From: Parietichytrium sp. I65-24A
Taxonomy: Eukaryota; Sar; Bigyra; Thraustochytrida; Thraustochytriidae
DNA: 64,000 bases
Reading direction: 5' to 3'
NCBI GenBank assembly: GCA_012862575.1
Contig: BLSF01000056.1
Coordinates: 124,001 to 188,000 of the forward strand
The notes beneath the pieces were generated by a model that worked only from the letters and a program-made list of their open reading frames with translations, was not told the DNA's origin and ran no database searches. Of this stretch, positions 1 to 9,672 are shown one piece after another (position 1 is the first letter of the stretch; each line of letters opens with the position of its first letter). The position numbers and the translations under genes are program-made.

Positions 1-230
1 CCTCACCATTGAATCGAAAACTGTATATAATTGGCTCGCTCAATGTTTCACGACTCGGCTGCAAAGGCTGCATTGTGCTTTTCCATAGCAAGGCCGTCGT
101 ATGCGTTAATTAACAAGCGATGTGAAAAGTCAAATGCGATTATTTACCAAGGTTTTTTCGTGTCGAAGACTTCTAATTACCGTTTTTTTAAAATGTGCAC
201 AGGAGAGGGGAACTGAAGAGTGAAAGGTGC

Positions 231-1592
231 TCAAATCCTGTTCGCCCCTTCGCGTTGTTCAAGATTCTCTTTAGCTGATTGGAAATCCGACTTTGGCGGC
301 TCATTGAATATAGAAACTTGAGGTTCCTTGCTACTCAAAGAAGAGATCGGGTCCACCACTTCGCCGGTGTCAGTCAGAGAGCCAGGGCTTTCTCGCAAGT
401 GCCTTATTTCCGTGTCAGTGCGCAGCTCACCTTGAGCCTCCGATCCTGCGGTCTCTTCGTTGATTTCTGGATTGGTTCTTGTCTGGTATTTTGTCGGCTC
501 AACGACCATCGCTGGATCAGCGACGCTTTCTGGGGGCGCCCACATATGCAAGACTGTGAGCGCAGTCTTAAAGGCTCCCGTCGCCACCATCTTATTATCA
601 GAGTCAACTTCGCGAAAAGGCTTTCCAAGTTGCGCAATTGTTATCCGGTCTGGAACAATATTCCATGACCGGTATGCCTCAATCATATCGATGGAGTTCC
701 GGAGGGAGAGAGGTTCTTTCACCAACGCAGCTGCAATGGCGGCCCTGAGTGAATGGCGAGGGACAATCCCTATTTGCGAGAATGCCAGGCAGGTTTTAGA
801 TAATTGGAATTGAGACAAGGTCAGTACGTGACGTTCAAAAGAGTTTTCCAGCGCCCGCTTTAGCATATTATCTGGATCAATCTGGCAAATAGCCAGGCCG
901 CGGGAGAGCTCAACAACGTCTCCCTCCTTAATCGTGTGCCGAAGCTCATTTATTCTAGTCAAGAGTATCTCATCGGAACCAGGCGGCACGCGAAGCTCGC
1001 AAGCGCCAAGGGATACTAGCATAGCTGTCAAGCTTCGCATGTCGAGCCGATGCAGTTTGTTCAAACTCATCTCCATGAGAGTTTCGAGGACATCATCCAC
1101 CTCGCCTTTCTTCTTGTGTGTCCTCCAGGCCACTTTCCACGCATAAGCGATTTCGGCTTTGTCAAATTCCCGTTTACGCCGTTCCAATAGGCTCGCCAAC
1201 TGAGCTCTGCTGGGCTTGTCCGACGTACCCAATTGCCTGAGCCTTTGCAGCAGCGCGCTTCCCGAAAAAGTCGTTGCCTTCCCTTTTGTCTTCTCCTTTT
1301 CGGGTTGCGTTTTCTCGCCTCGAGTAAATGCCTTCTTATTCTCCTCTCCTTTGACAAATTTGTTCGATGATTCACCTTTCCTAGAAACCCTCTTCCCACC
1401 GTTCCCATCGCGTGGGCTGCCCGATCTGTCTGCAACCCATTTCTTCGTGCCGTCGCTCTTGGAGTGAGCTTCTCTAAAGCTGCCAATTCGGACACCGGCA
1501 AGATTTGCGCACAGTGGCGAATTGAAAGAAGACGACACAAAGCTGCCTTTCAACAACCTTTCTGGCCGTGCTTTCGCCCATCTCAGCAACAT
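231..1592 (-). CDS. probable mitochondrial helical-repeat (OPR/FAST-like) RNA-binding protein, 453 aa
   Basis: Single-exon gene. The frame stays open to 1604, but the codon there is GTG; the first ATG is at 1592 and gives a basic, Ser/Arg-rich amphipathic N-terminus (MLLRWAKARPERLLKG) that looks like a mitochondrial presequence. Residues ~45-110 are a low-complexity Lys/Arg/Glu linker. Residues ~150-340 form a string of ~35-residue helical units, e.g. LSQFQLSKTCLAFSQIGIV, whose rhythm (helix, 'A.sf.qlgi', helix) is typical of FAST/OPR/HPR-type RNA-binding repeats of organelle proteins. The C-terminus is acidic and Ser/Pro-rich. I see no RAP domain, which often ends such proteins. The family is inferred from pattern only; another alpha-solenoid is possible. 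It is transcribed divergently from COX5B. Confidence 0.6.
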   Translation of the reverse strand: MLLRWAKARPERLLKGSFVSSSFNSPLCANLAGVRIGSFREAHSKSDGTKKWVADRSGSPRDGNGGKRVSRKGESSNKFVKGEENKKAFTRGEKTQPEKEKTKGKATTFSGSALLQRLRQLGTSDKPSRAQLASLLERRKREFDKAEIAYAWKVAWRTHKKKGEVDDVLETLMEMSLNKLHRLDMRSLTAMLVSLGACELRVPPGSDEILLTRINELRHTIKEGDVVELSRGLAICQIDPDNMLKRALENSFERHVLTLSQFQLSKTCLAFSQIGIVPRHSLRAAIAAALVKEPLSLRNSIDMIEAYRSWNIVPDRITIAQLGKPFREVDSDNKMVATGAFKTALTVLHMWAPPESVADPAMVVEPTKYQTRTNPEINEETAGSEAQGELRTDTEIRHLRESPGSLTDTGEVVDPISSLSSKEPQVSIFNEPPKSDFQSAKENLEQREGANRI

Positions 1593-1878
1593 TCTCCGCC
1601 TCACAGCAGTTAAGGATCTACAGACATACAGATTTACAGATCTCCAAGCTTAGACCGCCCTGACCACCAGATGACTTTCCCGAAAGTGTCCGCGCGTGAA
1701 AATAGGATACGGCGACTGCCTGTCCTCCCTCTCGGCGTATCTAAAAACCTAATTCACCGATCGGCGTTTTTGGAAGTGTACTGAGTACTACTCACTCACT
1801 GTCACTTCGCGCAGAGTCGAATGAGTCAAATTACTTGGAGTCGAAGTGTGTCTTTCGTGGATGCCTGGACCCGTGTTG

Positions 1879-1917
1879 ATGACGTCATCTATCGTCATCT
1901 GGTCATCTGGTCATCCA
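1879..1917. promoter_or_regulatory. CRE/ATF-like palindrome with adjacent direct repeats
   Basis: A perfect 10-bp palindrome containing TGACGTCA is followed by three near copies of TCATCTGG. It lies in the promoter interval of two divergent genes. TGACGTCA is the classical bZIP (CREB/ATF) site; whether it functions here is inference only. Confidence 0.25.
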
Positions 1918-2871
1918 GCCCGCCGAGTAATTCGGACTGCGCAGATATGCTCCTGAGAGTATCTGCGTATGCGCGAATATGTGAAGGGGGTTCCGCAGGC
2001 TGGGTTAGGTTTCGGTCAGGCGCGGGTCAGGGTAGCGGTCGGGCTGCCTTGTTACTGCATTGTGTAGGAGCATAACGGATGGCTTAGTCGTCTCAGTCAG
2101 TGTCTATGAACGAAGATGTTCCTGTTACGTTCCTTTTGTGTTTCCACCGTTTCTCACAAAGACAGGCTGGTAAGACCCTTTACCGTGCGCTATGTGTTCC
2201 CCTATTTGACTACGCCAACCTGCTACTAAGGCAGGCTCCGTTCCGCTAAGAGACGCACAGAAGTCTTAATGGTGTCATTACCACCATGTATAATCATCGC
2301 TCCTGGTCCATGAACATCGACCCCCTTATGCCCTCCAGCTACCCATAACCATAGCGTGGAGCGAACATCAAAAAGAAGGATTAATGTCTGCATAAATGCG
2401 AAACAATTCGGAGAAAATACCCAGGCAAATTTCACAGCCTTCCTCACACCTATCACTCTCCCAGTCTAAACCATAATTTGCAGAGTCCACACATCCCCCA
2501 GCACAACTGCCTAGGCCGCGCCCGTATCCTCAGCTACTTGAAACGATAGCACTGGGGGAACGAGTGAAGGAAAGAAAGCGCGGGGAATCAGAGCGACTGA
2601 GGACAGAGAGGAGAGAAGCAAACAAATTGTCCGCGGACACACGAGCCAAATACACCGATACGAAAGAGATAGGTGAGTCTTAGATGGGGTGCGCGCGGCG
2701 CGGCGGAGATGCGCCCTCGGCGGGGAACGCATTTCGTGCGGCGGCGTTGGTGTGGGGAGATGGTGTGGGTGGGTAGTGGGGAATGTGGGCGAAATTAGGA
2801 GGTATTGGTGCGGGGACAATGGATACAATGGTAACAATGGATGCTGACATGCTGATGTGTTGTTGCGTGTG

Positions 2872-2985
2872 CGAATGTGAATATGAATGTGAATGTGAAT
2901 GCCGGATGATTGGTTTAATTCGTGGTCGATGGTTTGCAAAAAATTGTGGAATTGTGAATTGGCGCATGTGAATGTGAATGTGAAT
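2872..2985 (+). repeat. GAATGT-type hexamer repeat clusters upstream of COX5B
   Basis: Two clusters (2872-2901 and 2965-2985) of GAATGT/GAATAT hexamers, each followed by a C/GCGGATGAT motif, end 28 bp before the COX5B start codon. The second looks like a diverged copy of the first. Confidence 0.7.
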
Positions 2986-3013
2986 CGCGGATGATGATAT
3001 ACTGCAGTGAAAG

Positions 3014-3541
3014 ATGTCTTTGATGAAACTTGCAACGAGCTTGGGCCGCGTCAACGGCGCCAAGATGGTCGGCGTGAGGGCGTTTGGAGGATACGCTCAG
3101 CCACCGCTCTCCCAGGGACCTGGAGGAAAGGACGGTCTCATCGCTGATGATGCTGAGCAGGCCACTGGTCGTGAGCGTGAGGAGCTCAAGGCTTTCGCAG
3201 AGGGCCGTGAGTACTTTAACCGTCAGCCAGTCCAGATGGAGAAGGGCCAGGGATCTTTCGCAAACCCAATCATGGTTCCATCTGAGCTCCACACTCGCAT
3301 TGTCGGAATGGTACGTTGTTTGTGTTTTGTTTTTAGGAGAGGGAATGGTTTTAACTGTAAGGAAGAATCGTTTGCCTAACCGTCCTTTTGACTTGCTTTG
3401 CTTTGCTTCAATGTCTCAACTTGAAAATCGTAGTGCCCAAAAGGCCTTGACGGCCCAATCTGGTTCGAGATGAGCGACAAGGAGGTTCACTACGTGCCAG
3501 AGCTTCAGCTTCACTTCAAGCTCTACAACCCACACAAGTAA
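3014..3541 (+). CDS. COX5B: cytochrome c oxidase subunit 5B (COX5B/yeast Cox4 family), 2 exons, 134 aa
   Basis: Nuclear-encoded subunit of mitochondrial complex IV facing the matrix. Exons are 3014-3310 and 3434-3541; the 123-nt intron has GTACGT at its donor and GTAG at its acceptor, phase 0. Without splicing the frame runs into intron sequence; splicing joins NPIMVPSELHTRIVGM to CPKGLDGPIWFEM, which restores the family core (NPv.VPs...RivG.c......vwf.l). The first ~25 residues form a presequence (MSLMKLATSLGRVNGAKMVG). Oddity: the family's zinc site, normally two Cys near the RIVG.C strand plus a C-terminal CPxCG, is not present. Only one Cys remains, and the CPxCG region reads VPELQLHFKLY. 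AATAAA at 3838-3843 may be the poly(A) signal. Confidence 0.85.
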
Positions 3542-3863
3542 AAAATACCATAACATCAATTTTCGTCGCAAGTTTCTAACCTCCCAACCAACCAATGAGC
3601 TCAAAAAACCTATTGCGTTGCGCTGTGTCCGTTTTGCTGTTTCTAGGACGGGGGCATTTCCACTTCCTTGCCAACAGGAGGCCAAAAGGTCGTCGCATGA
3701 GACGCTCAGAGTCTCCGGGACGAAACAAATCGTGTCGGATCAAGCCTCATAACTAATAACATGATGAGTTAGTCTATCGCTATAGATTCTATCTTGTCTG
3801 GAGAATTTCATATTCTGCAGAACAGATCAATTGCAACAATAAAAGAAAGTTGCTTGCCGGTCG
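3542..3863. other. convergent 3' region between COX5B and the PHD/ZZ gene
   Basis: 322 bp between two facing stop codons, AT-rich. It carries AATAAA at 3838-3843 on the + strand, a plausible poly(A) signal for COX5B. No gene seen. Confidence 0.6.
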
Positions 3864-5549
3864 CTAATTCCGGCTCTCTGGTGGCTTAAACTTTAACACT
3901 CCGTGATACGCATGTGATTCCGAGCAAGCTGGGTACTGCCCAAAGGCTCGCTTGACACCTTGTATGGTTGGCGAAGCAACAGCTGCGGGAGTCAGCGGAG
4001 TAATGTTAATAGAGCCGCTTGGCTCCGCCTTGACTGGCATCGCTGGTATCAGCGGCGACGCACCCATCGCATTTTGACTCGTTGAAACGGATAAGGAACC
4101 GGGAACCTGAGAAGGAGACGAAGCCGGCTGCCCGCCTGAAAAGATGCCAACGTTCAAAGGCGCAATTCCTTGGAAGGGTAGTGGCACCTGTGTGCTATGC
4201 GAAGTTCCCTCGGGGTTGCCCCCAACTGATAACCTTTGCAACGCCAAGAGCCCTTGACTGCTGTCGAGCAGCAGAGAAATTCCCTGGCCGTGGCTCTGCA
4301 TTGGCAAGAGGTGCGAGCTTGCTCCAGTAATTTGCGAGGCTTGAATTTGATCTGCCATAGAGTGGCCCGAGCGCTGCTCGTTCCGTGGAAGCTCATTTCG
4401 CGAGGAAAGAAGAGCCATATGACATGCCTCGCAAGAATCAAAATTGTGGCACACCAGACACCGGAAGCGGACAGAGATGATCTCCTGCCTGCATATGTTA
4501 CAGCAATACACTACATCATCACATGGAGCGCATTTGCGGCCTTTTGCTACCCAATACCTGGCGTTGCAAACAAACGTTTTGGGCTCAATCTTGCCTGCCA
4601 GGCGCTCTATCATCGCCGGCTCGCACTCCGGGCAGAGCCAAGGATTCGTGCGTGCTGAGGAGCGAGAGCCGGTACCATCCTCCTCGTCAACGCCATCATC
4701 ATCACTCATGCTCGGCTCAAGGCACGCCAGGTGGAAGCACCGGTCGCAACCGTCACACATCCGCATCGTTTCATCGTCCTCTTCCTGTACCTTGCACACC
4801 ACGCACCTCAGGACATCCTCGGCTGGGAAGACATCTTTCGAAAAGTCCAATTCGTCTGTTTCTGCGTCTTCTTTTTCTCCTTTTCCGCCAGCACCAGCAC
4901 CACCACCACCACCACCACCTGACTGCGTTCTTCTCCTCTTGGTCTTCTTCGCGGGCGTTTTCTTCGCAGGAGCCGCGCGCTTGCGTGGGTTTGCATTCTG
5001 CTTGCCTTCCGTCTTACGCTTCGTTTCCGCATCCTTGTCCTTGTCCTTGCCCTTGCCCTTCTCAGTACGCCCCAGCCGGCGCTTCTTCTGTGTCCCATTC
5101 TCGTTGGCATTATTCCTTTCCCCATCCCCGTCCTGCTTGGACGGCAGCAGCTGCTTCTCTTTGCGCTGATTCTTTGCATCCATCTCTCGCTGCCTGGACT
5201 TGGTGTTCTTCCTGCGCAGTCCTCTCCTTGAACACGTCTCCAAGTGCATTGCGAACCGCGTCACGCCCACCGAGCAGCCGCACAGCTGGCACACGCACAG
5301 TCGTCTCGCCGCCTCGGCCTCCGTGTTGCCGTAGATGTCCGCCAAGTTGGCCGCAGTCTCGTCCAGCCAGCAGTGCCGCAATCTCCACCGCCGCGCCAGC
5401 TCCAAGTCCCGCCGCGAGCACACTTGTTCCGCCTCGGCCGGACCGCCCTCGGGGCTTGTGTCCGCGGCGGGGACACCCGCGATGCTTGGCAAAGGCTTGG
5501 CCAGCAGACCGGACAGTTTCCTGCGCAAACGGCCCAGACCGGCCTCCAT
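3864..5549 (-). CDS. Sgf11-like zinc finger + PHD finger + ZZ finger chromatin protein, 561 aa
   Basis: Single-exon nuclear protein, ATG at 5549. Residues 87-106 (C87-x2-C90-x11-H102-x3-C106, with TRFAMHLETC) match the spacing and core of the Sgf11 C2HC finger, which in SAGA contacts the nucleosome for H2B deubiquitination. Residues ~108-230 are a Lys/Arg-rich, Gly-rich linker with nuclear localisation signals. Residues 249-309 are a C4HC3 PHD finger (C249, C252, C265, C268, H273, C276, C306, C309), a histone-tail reader. Residues ~340-376 are a ZZ-type finger (CCNIC...CLVC...DSCEAC). The C-terminal ~180 residues are Ser/Pro/Gln-rich, like an activation or docking region. A role in a SAGA-like coactivator is inferred from domains. 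This domain order is unusual: Sgf11 is normally a ~100-residue protein. Confidence 0.75.
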   Translation of the reverse strand: MEAGLGRLRRKLSGLLAKPLPSIAGVPAADTSPEGGPAEAEQVCSRRDLELARRWRLRHCWLDETAANLADIYGNTEAEAARRLCVCQLCGCSVGVTRFAMHLETCSRRGLRRKNTKSRQREMDAKNQRKEKQLLPSKQDGDGERNNANENGTQKKRRLGRTEKGKGKDKDKDAETKRKTEGKQNANPRKRAAPAKKTPAKKTKRRRTQSGGGGGGGAGAGGKGEKEDAETDELDFSKDVFPAEDVLRCVVCKVQEEDDETMRMCDGCDRCFHLACLEPSMSDDDGVDEEDGTGSRSSARTNPWLCPECEPAMIERLAGKIEPKTFVCNARYWVAKGRKCAPCDDVVYCCNICRQEIISVRFRCLVCHNFDSCEACHMALLSSRNELPRNEQRSGHSMADQIQASQITGASSHLLPMQSHGQGISLLLDSSQGLLALQRLSVGGNPEGTSHSTQVPLPFQGIAPLNVGIFSGGQPASSPSQVPGSLSVSTSQNAMGASPLIPAMPVKAEPSGSINITPLTPAAVASPTIQGVKRAFGQYPACSESHAYHGVLKFKPPESRN

Positions 5550-6800
5550 GGCGCAAGCTCAGCAACGACGCATCCGCCGACACACCGAACAAACAAACGA
5601 ACAAACGAACAAACGACGCACGTACGCGGTGTGAATCGCGAAACGGCCGAGGACGGCTGCGGCGACACACACAAACACACACACACACACTCGCGAGTGA
5701 CGGAGTTGTGAAAGTTGTGAAAGTTGTGAAAGCAAAAGACTACTGAGGGAAAGTTGGCGACAGAATGAGTGGCAAGCAGAGAGAGACAGAGACAAACACA
5801 AGATGAGAATGAGAATGAGAATGAGGATGAGGATGAGGATGAGAATGAGAATGAGAATGAGCAAGTGCGGAGAGGCTGTGCAGCACAGATGCGACGCCCC
5901 GCTCTCTCAAGTCGACATGCAAATTGTAAATTGTGGATGGGAACTATGGGAACCGGGAGATATGCTCTCGCGGGACTGGAAATACGAGGATGTGAAAAAG
6001 TTGGGAAAGGCGGTTCGAGTTCACGGGCTCGAGTTGATCGGCAAGGAGTTCATTCGATCGCTGGGTCATGCAAAAGCGATAAGAAAAAGAATATCAGGAA
6101 GGGGCGGACGGCCATAGTGCTGGTTAAGAAATCGTATTGTGCCAACCCGGCGACTGATCGGCAAACCGGCTTGTCGAGCAGCTTTTCGGCGGCCTTACTT
6201 GCGACAAGGATTCAACACGGCATTCCAAGGAGACTCACAGCTCGACAATCTTTCCATTTTTCTCCGTCATCCGATCGGCCACGTTTGCATGCAAATGCAC
6301 TTTGGCTTACAACACACACACATAAACATACACATCTTACACATACACACAATCGTGTGTCGCACACGAGCCTTCCCCACCGGACGCAGGCGGCCGCGAT
6401 GCCCGCGGAACCCGCCGCGCTCGGCGACTGATCGTCATCCGCTGCACATTCTCCCGGTTCCAAATGTGCGCCAAGCATGGCGGCTGCCGAGTAGGAACCC
6501 AATACTCCAAACCATACTTGGCATCCTCCGCCCAGTTTGCCAGACATTGCCAGACTGGACACACATAGCGGCATCTACCCTAAACACTAATCTCCGAGAA
6601 GATAGATGCCAAGTTGGGCAAGTTGGGCATTGGAAACAGACACAAGATTCACAAGATCCGCGCACTTTGCGAGGTACAATTCGTGAATCTCGCGAGTGTT
6701 TTGTACATCCCAAATTTGCAGGGACGGGGTCTTAGCGTGGTGATAGAGGCTCCGCGAGTGGGTCAGCTAGACGTAGTGGGCAGCGGGTCGGAGGTGAGAT
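5550..6800. other. divergent intergenic region with microsatellites
   Basis: 1.25 kb between the PHD/ZZ gene and a membrane-protein gene. It holds (CA)n at 5665-5690, three GTTGTGAAA units at 5706-5732, an ATGAGA/GATGAG hexamer array at 5803-5861 and CA-rich DNA near 6305-6360. A 66-codon open frame at 5917-6117 has a faintly protein-like composition but no clear family. No RNA gene recognised. Confidence 0.5.
5665..5861. repeat. cluster of three short tandem repeats upstream of the PHD/ZZ gene
   Basis: (CA)n at 5665-5690, GTTGTGAAA x3 at 5706-5732, and a hexamer array alternating GAATGA and GATGAG at 5803-5861. All lie within 320 bp upstream of the ATG of the minus-strand PHD/ZZ gene. Confidence 0.8.
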
Positions 6801-7535
6801 ATGGCGATCAAGAGAAGTGCGGCGGTCGCCTTCCTGGCGCTGGCGGTTTCGTGCGCGGACACCTGCTCGGGATCGAGCGTGCTCGCCAACTCCGCAGTGG
6901 TGGGGACGTTGGCCTTGCAGCAGCTGGTGGTAGCTCAGGAGGAGACTGCGGATGTCAAGGACGAGCAAGTGCCGCCGGTAGATGATGGCTTGAAAGTGGA
7001 AGATGAGAGTCCAGAGCAGAGGCAGCCTAGTGAAGAGGAAATGGAGCGGCTTTCAGTACTGTTCCAGCAGCTGTCGGAGGAGTGCAAAGATGAAATGAAG
7101 AACGCGTATGCAGAGGTGAGTTGATGTCAAGTATTGAGTTAATCTGAGCCGGTTGGCGTGTGTGTGTGTGTGTCGAATTGTGGCCTTCTCGGAAAGATAT
7201 CGTGAATGGTTCGCTAACGTTGCGTATTTGCCGCCGCGAATTAGGGAAAAGATATTTCGGAGGACTGCAAGAAAGAGATCCAGCACGTCATGACAGCTAA
7301 TGTGCAGAACAGCGGTGGCGCTGAGATCCCGAAAGAGCCTTCTGAACCAAAGCCTGACCCAACCTTCACAATCTTAAGTTTCGTTGCTCTAATGTTTGCT
7401 GGCATGGTGGGCTGGGGCGTCTACGCCCAGCAAAATCTCATTCCAAGCGAGAGCGGAACGAAGAAAAAGCTGTCTAAGAAAAAGGCTCTCAAGGAGCGCA
7501 TTAAGGCGCAACGCGAGAACCAGGGCATCAGCTAA
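6801..7535 (+). CDS. small single-pass membrane protein with signal peptide, 2 exons, 201 aa, function unknown
   Basis: Exons are 6801-7115 and 7245-7535; the 129-nt intron runs GTGAGT to TTAG, phase 0. I do not recognise a named family. Visible parts: an N-terminal signal peptide (AAVAFLALAVSCADTCSG), an acidic lumenal segment, two tandem Cys motifs brought together by the splice (LSEECKDEM and ISEDCKKEI), one membrane span (FTILSFVALMFAGMVGWGVY) and a Lys/Arg-rich cytosolic tail (KKKLSKKKALKERIKAQREN). The paired 'sEeCK.E.' motifs resemble one unit of GLG1/Cys-rich Golgi repeats, but this is only a resemblance. Topology is type I in the secretory pathway. The reading frame and the splice are well supported; function is not. 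Confidence 0.7.
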
Positions 7536-7967
7536 ACTTGACTCGCCAACGTACAATTATTCATATTCGAACCCCCAACACTATTTCCTCTCCAACCTCA
7601 ACATTCAACCTCTCCTTCGCCTCATCAATGAACTCAATGCGCTTGATCAAGTCCTCGTCTAATGCACCTCGCCCCCCATTTGCTTCAACAAAACAGGGCT
7701 AACAAAAAGAGGGCAACACAGTACATCACAGTACACACCGGCCGAGTAGGTGAACAACAACAACAACAACAACAACAACCAGGTGAACTGCGGGCACGAT
7801 AACCGCAGCGATATCGTGTCGGCGTTGGAGCTCGCTCTAGTAGCTAGATAGGAGAAGGGCGGGTGGTGGTGTCCAGCGGAAAAGGTGAAACGTCGTGGGT
7901 AGTGGGTTAGAGGATGCTGCGGAATTCTCGGTCGCAGAATGGGGAAGAGAAGATATGGAGCTCTGTA
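7536..7967. other. intergenic region with (CAA)n
   Basis: 432 bp between tandem + strand genes. It contains an AAC/CAA trinucleotide run at 7753-7780 and otherwise nothing recognisable; it presumably holds the 3' end of the membrane-protein gene and the promoter of the MFS gene. Confidence 0.5.
7753..7780 (+). repeat. (CAA)n trinucleotide repeat
   Basis: Nine to ten uninterrupted CAA/AAC units ~190 bp upstream of the MFS start, flanked on both sides by AGGTGAAC. Confidence 0.9.
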
Positions 7968-9672
7968 ATGGCGCTGCGCAGAGCGCCGAAGGAACTGTTC
8001 GTCGTGTTTGCGGTCAAGCTGCTGGAGAGCTTTGCGTACTTTGCGGTGTCGCAGACTTTGACCATCTTCCTCACGGAAGAGTTCGGCATGGACGACAGGC
8101 AAGCTGGGCTGGTGTATGGGATCTATGGCGCTGCGGTGAGCATTTACGGGCTGGTGCTAGGCAGACAGCTGGATCGACTTGGCGTGCGAATGAGCTTGCA
8201 GATTGGGTTTGCTCTGTCGGTGATGGCGAGAGTCGCGTTGGCCGTCACGAAGGAAAGATGGGTGATGTACATGACGCTGTACTTTTGGCTGCCCATCGCC
8301 GGCGCAATGGGGATTCCGGTCATGGTGGTCGCCGTGCGAAGGCTCACGGATGGTAAGTGGGGTCTGTCGGGCGCATGGCGTACGTCATACTGATGGTAAT
8401 CTGACGCGGATCTTACTCCCTGTGTGTGTTGTCTTGTGTTGCATTCAATTCGTGGGTGCACGTCATGTTTATCTGGGAGCAGAGTCAAATCGAGGATTTG
8501 CGTTTGGGATATTTTATGCCACGATGAACATTGGGGCGCTCGCCAGCGGAGCTGCGATCGACTTTTTCACTATCGCCTGGCCAAAGCTGACGGGGTCGTT
8601 GCCTGGGGAAGGCGACCAGGCAAACTCAGCTTCTCGCCTCGTGTACGTTGCGTGCGTGGTCGCCAGCGTAATTGGCTTTTTTTTGTGCACAGTGTTCTTG
8701 CAGGACAAAAGACTGGGACCGCTTGTGCACGAGGGCCCGAAGGCCGAAAACGAGTCGATCTTGGCGTTGTTTCGCGATAAGACGTTCCTGCGATTCTTCG
8801 CATTTGCAATATTGATGGTCAACCTCCGCGGCGTCTTCCGTCATTTGGATGCAACCCTACCAAAGTATCTCGTTCGTGTACACGGCCCGGACGTCAACAA
8901 GGGCCTCATCTATGGGATCAACCCGGCAGTGATCATTGGTTTAGTCCCAATCATCTCGGCTCTCACGTCCAAGATTGACTCTTTCCGAATGGTCATCTAT
9001 GGCGGATACGTCTCCGCTCTGAGCTCCATATATTTGGTCTTTTCCGACTCGATTGGCGCTGCAATGCTTTTCGTCCTCCAGCTTTCTTTGGGAGAAGCTG
9101 CGTGGAGTCCCAGATTTCTAGACTACCAAGCATCTATTTCTCCTCCTGGTAAAGAAGCTGCTTTCATCGCAGTTGCGTCTGCCCCTTTATTTTTCTCCAA
9201 ACTACCAGTCGGGTATCTCTCGGGCTACCTTCTTCAGGAGTTCTGCCCAGCTGCGCCATATTGCGAACCTGGCGCGACCACCTGCTTGGAGTGGATTAAA
9301 TCTGGGGCGGCGACTTGTGCGAACGATTTCTGCCTCGATTGTTTTGGATTACTTTTCAACAAAATGTGCGACAAAACATGTGGATTTTGTGTGGACGGCG
9401 AAAATGGTCAATGCCAAGATCTGCTTCTACAATGCCCCCCTACTCCAGAGCGGCACCCGCACATTATGTGGCTCGTGATCACTGTAACGACCCTCATGTC
9501 CCCCATTCTTGTACAGCTCTTCCAAGACAATCTGAGAGAACCAAATGCCGAGCCAAAGTACACGGAGCTCAAGCGCCACGACAGCGACATCTTTGACTCG
9601 GCAGAAATATACGACTCCACTCCCGGCTTGACTATCGCCCGAAACAGCAGCCCTACTCTGTCGCGGCGTTGA
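7968..9672 (+). CDS. MFS transporter with Cys-rich ShK-like extracellular insert, 2 exons, 524 aa
   Basis: Exons are 7968-8352 and 8483-9672; the 130-nt intron (GTAAGT to GCAG) splits a GAG codon and rebuilds the conserved stretch RRLTDESNRGFAFGIFYATMN. An in-frame ATG at 7914 would add 18 polar residues; I prefer 7968 because it starts right before the basic MALRRAPKEL and the first helix. About 12 hydrophobic spans with the MFS loop GRQLDRLGVR between helices 2 and 3 identify a major-facilitator carrier; the substrate cannot be read from sequence. Between the last two helices (about 9242-9440) lies an insert with 11 Cys ending CDKTCGFC, the signature end of a ShK toxin-like fold. The C-terminal tail is acidic and cytosolic. 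Relatives are found as sugar, metabolite or drug carriers in protists. Confidence 0.8.

Larger units (their letters stand above)
1593..3013. other. divergent intergenic region between the helical-repeat gene and COX5B
   Basis: No convincing gene; short open frames here have no recognisable domain. It holds a CRE-like 10-bp palindrome (ATGACGTCAT, 1879-1888) followed by direct repeats of TCATCTGG, and two clusters of a GAATGT hexamer just upstream of COX5B. It probably contains both promoters. Confidence 0.6.

Noticed and set aside
4523-5746. 407-codon + strand open frame opposite the PHD/ZZ gene
   Set aside because: Mirror of a GC-rich coding strand; gives a Ser/Pro/Arg/His-rich product with no domain, while the opposite strand has intact Zn-finger ligands.
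6000-6040. GGTTCGAGTTC, resembling a tRNA B-box
   Set aside because: No A-box at the right distance and no cloverleaf could be drawn.
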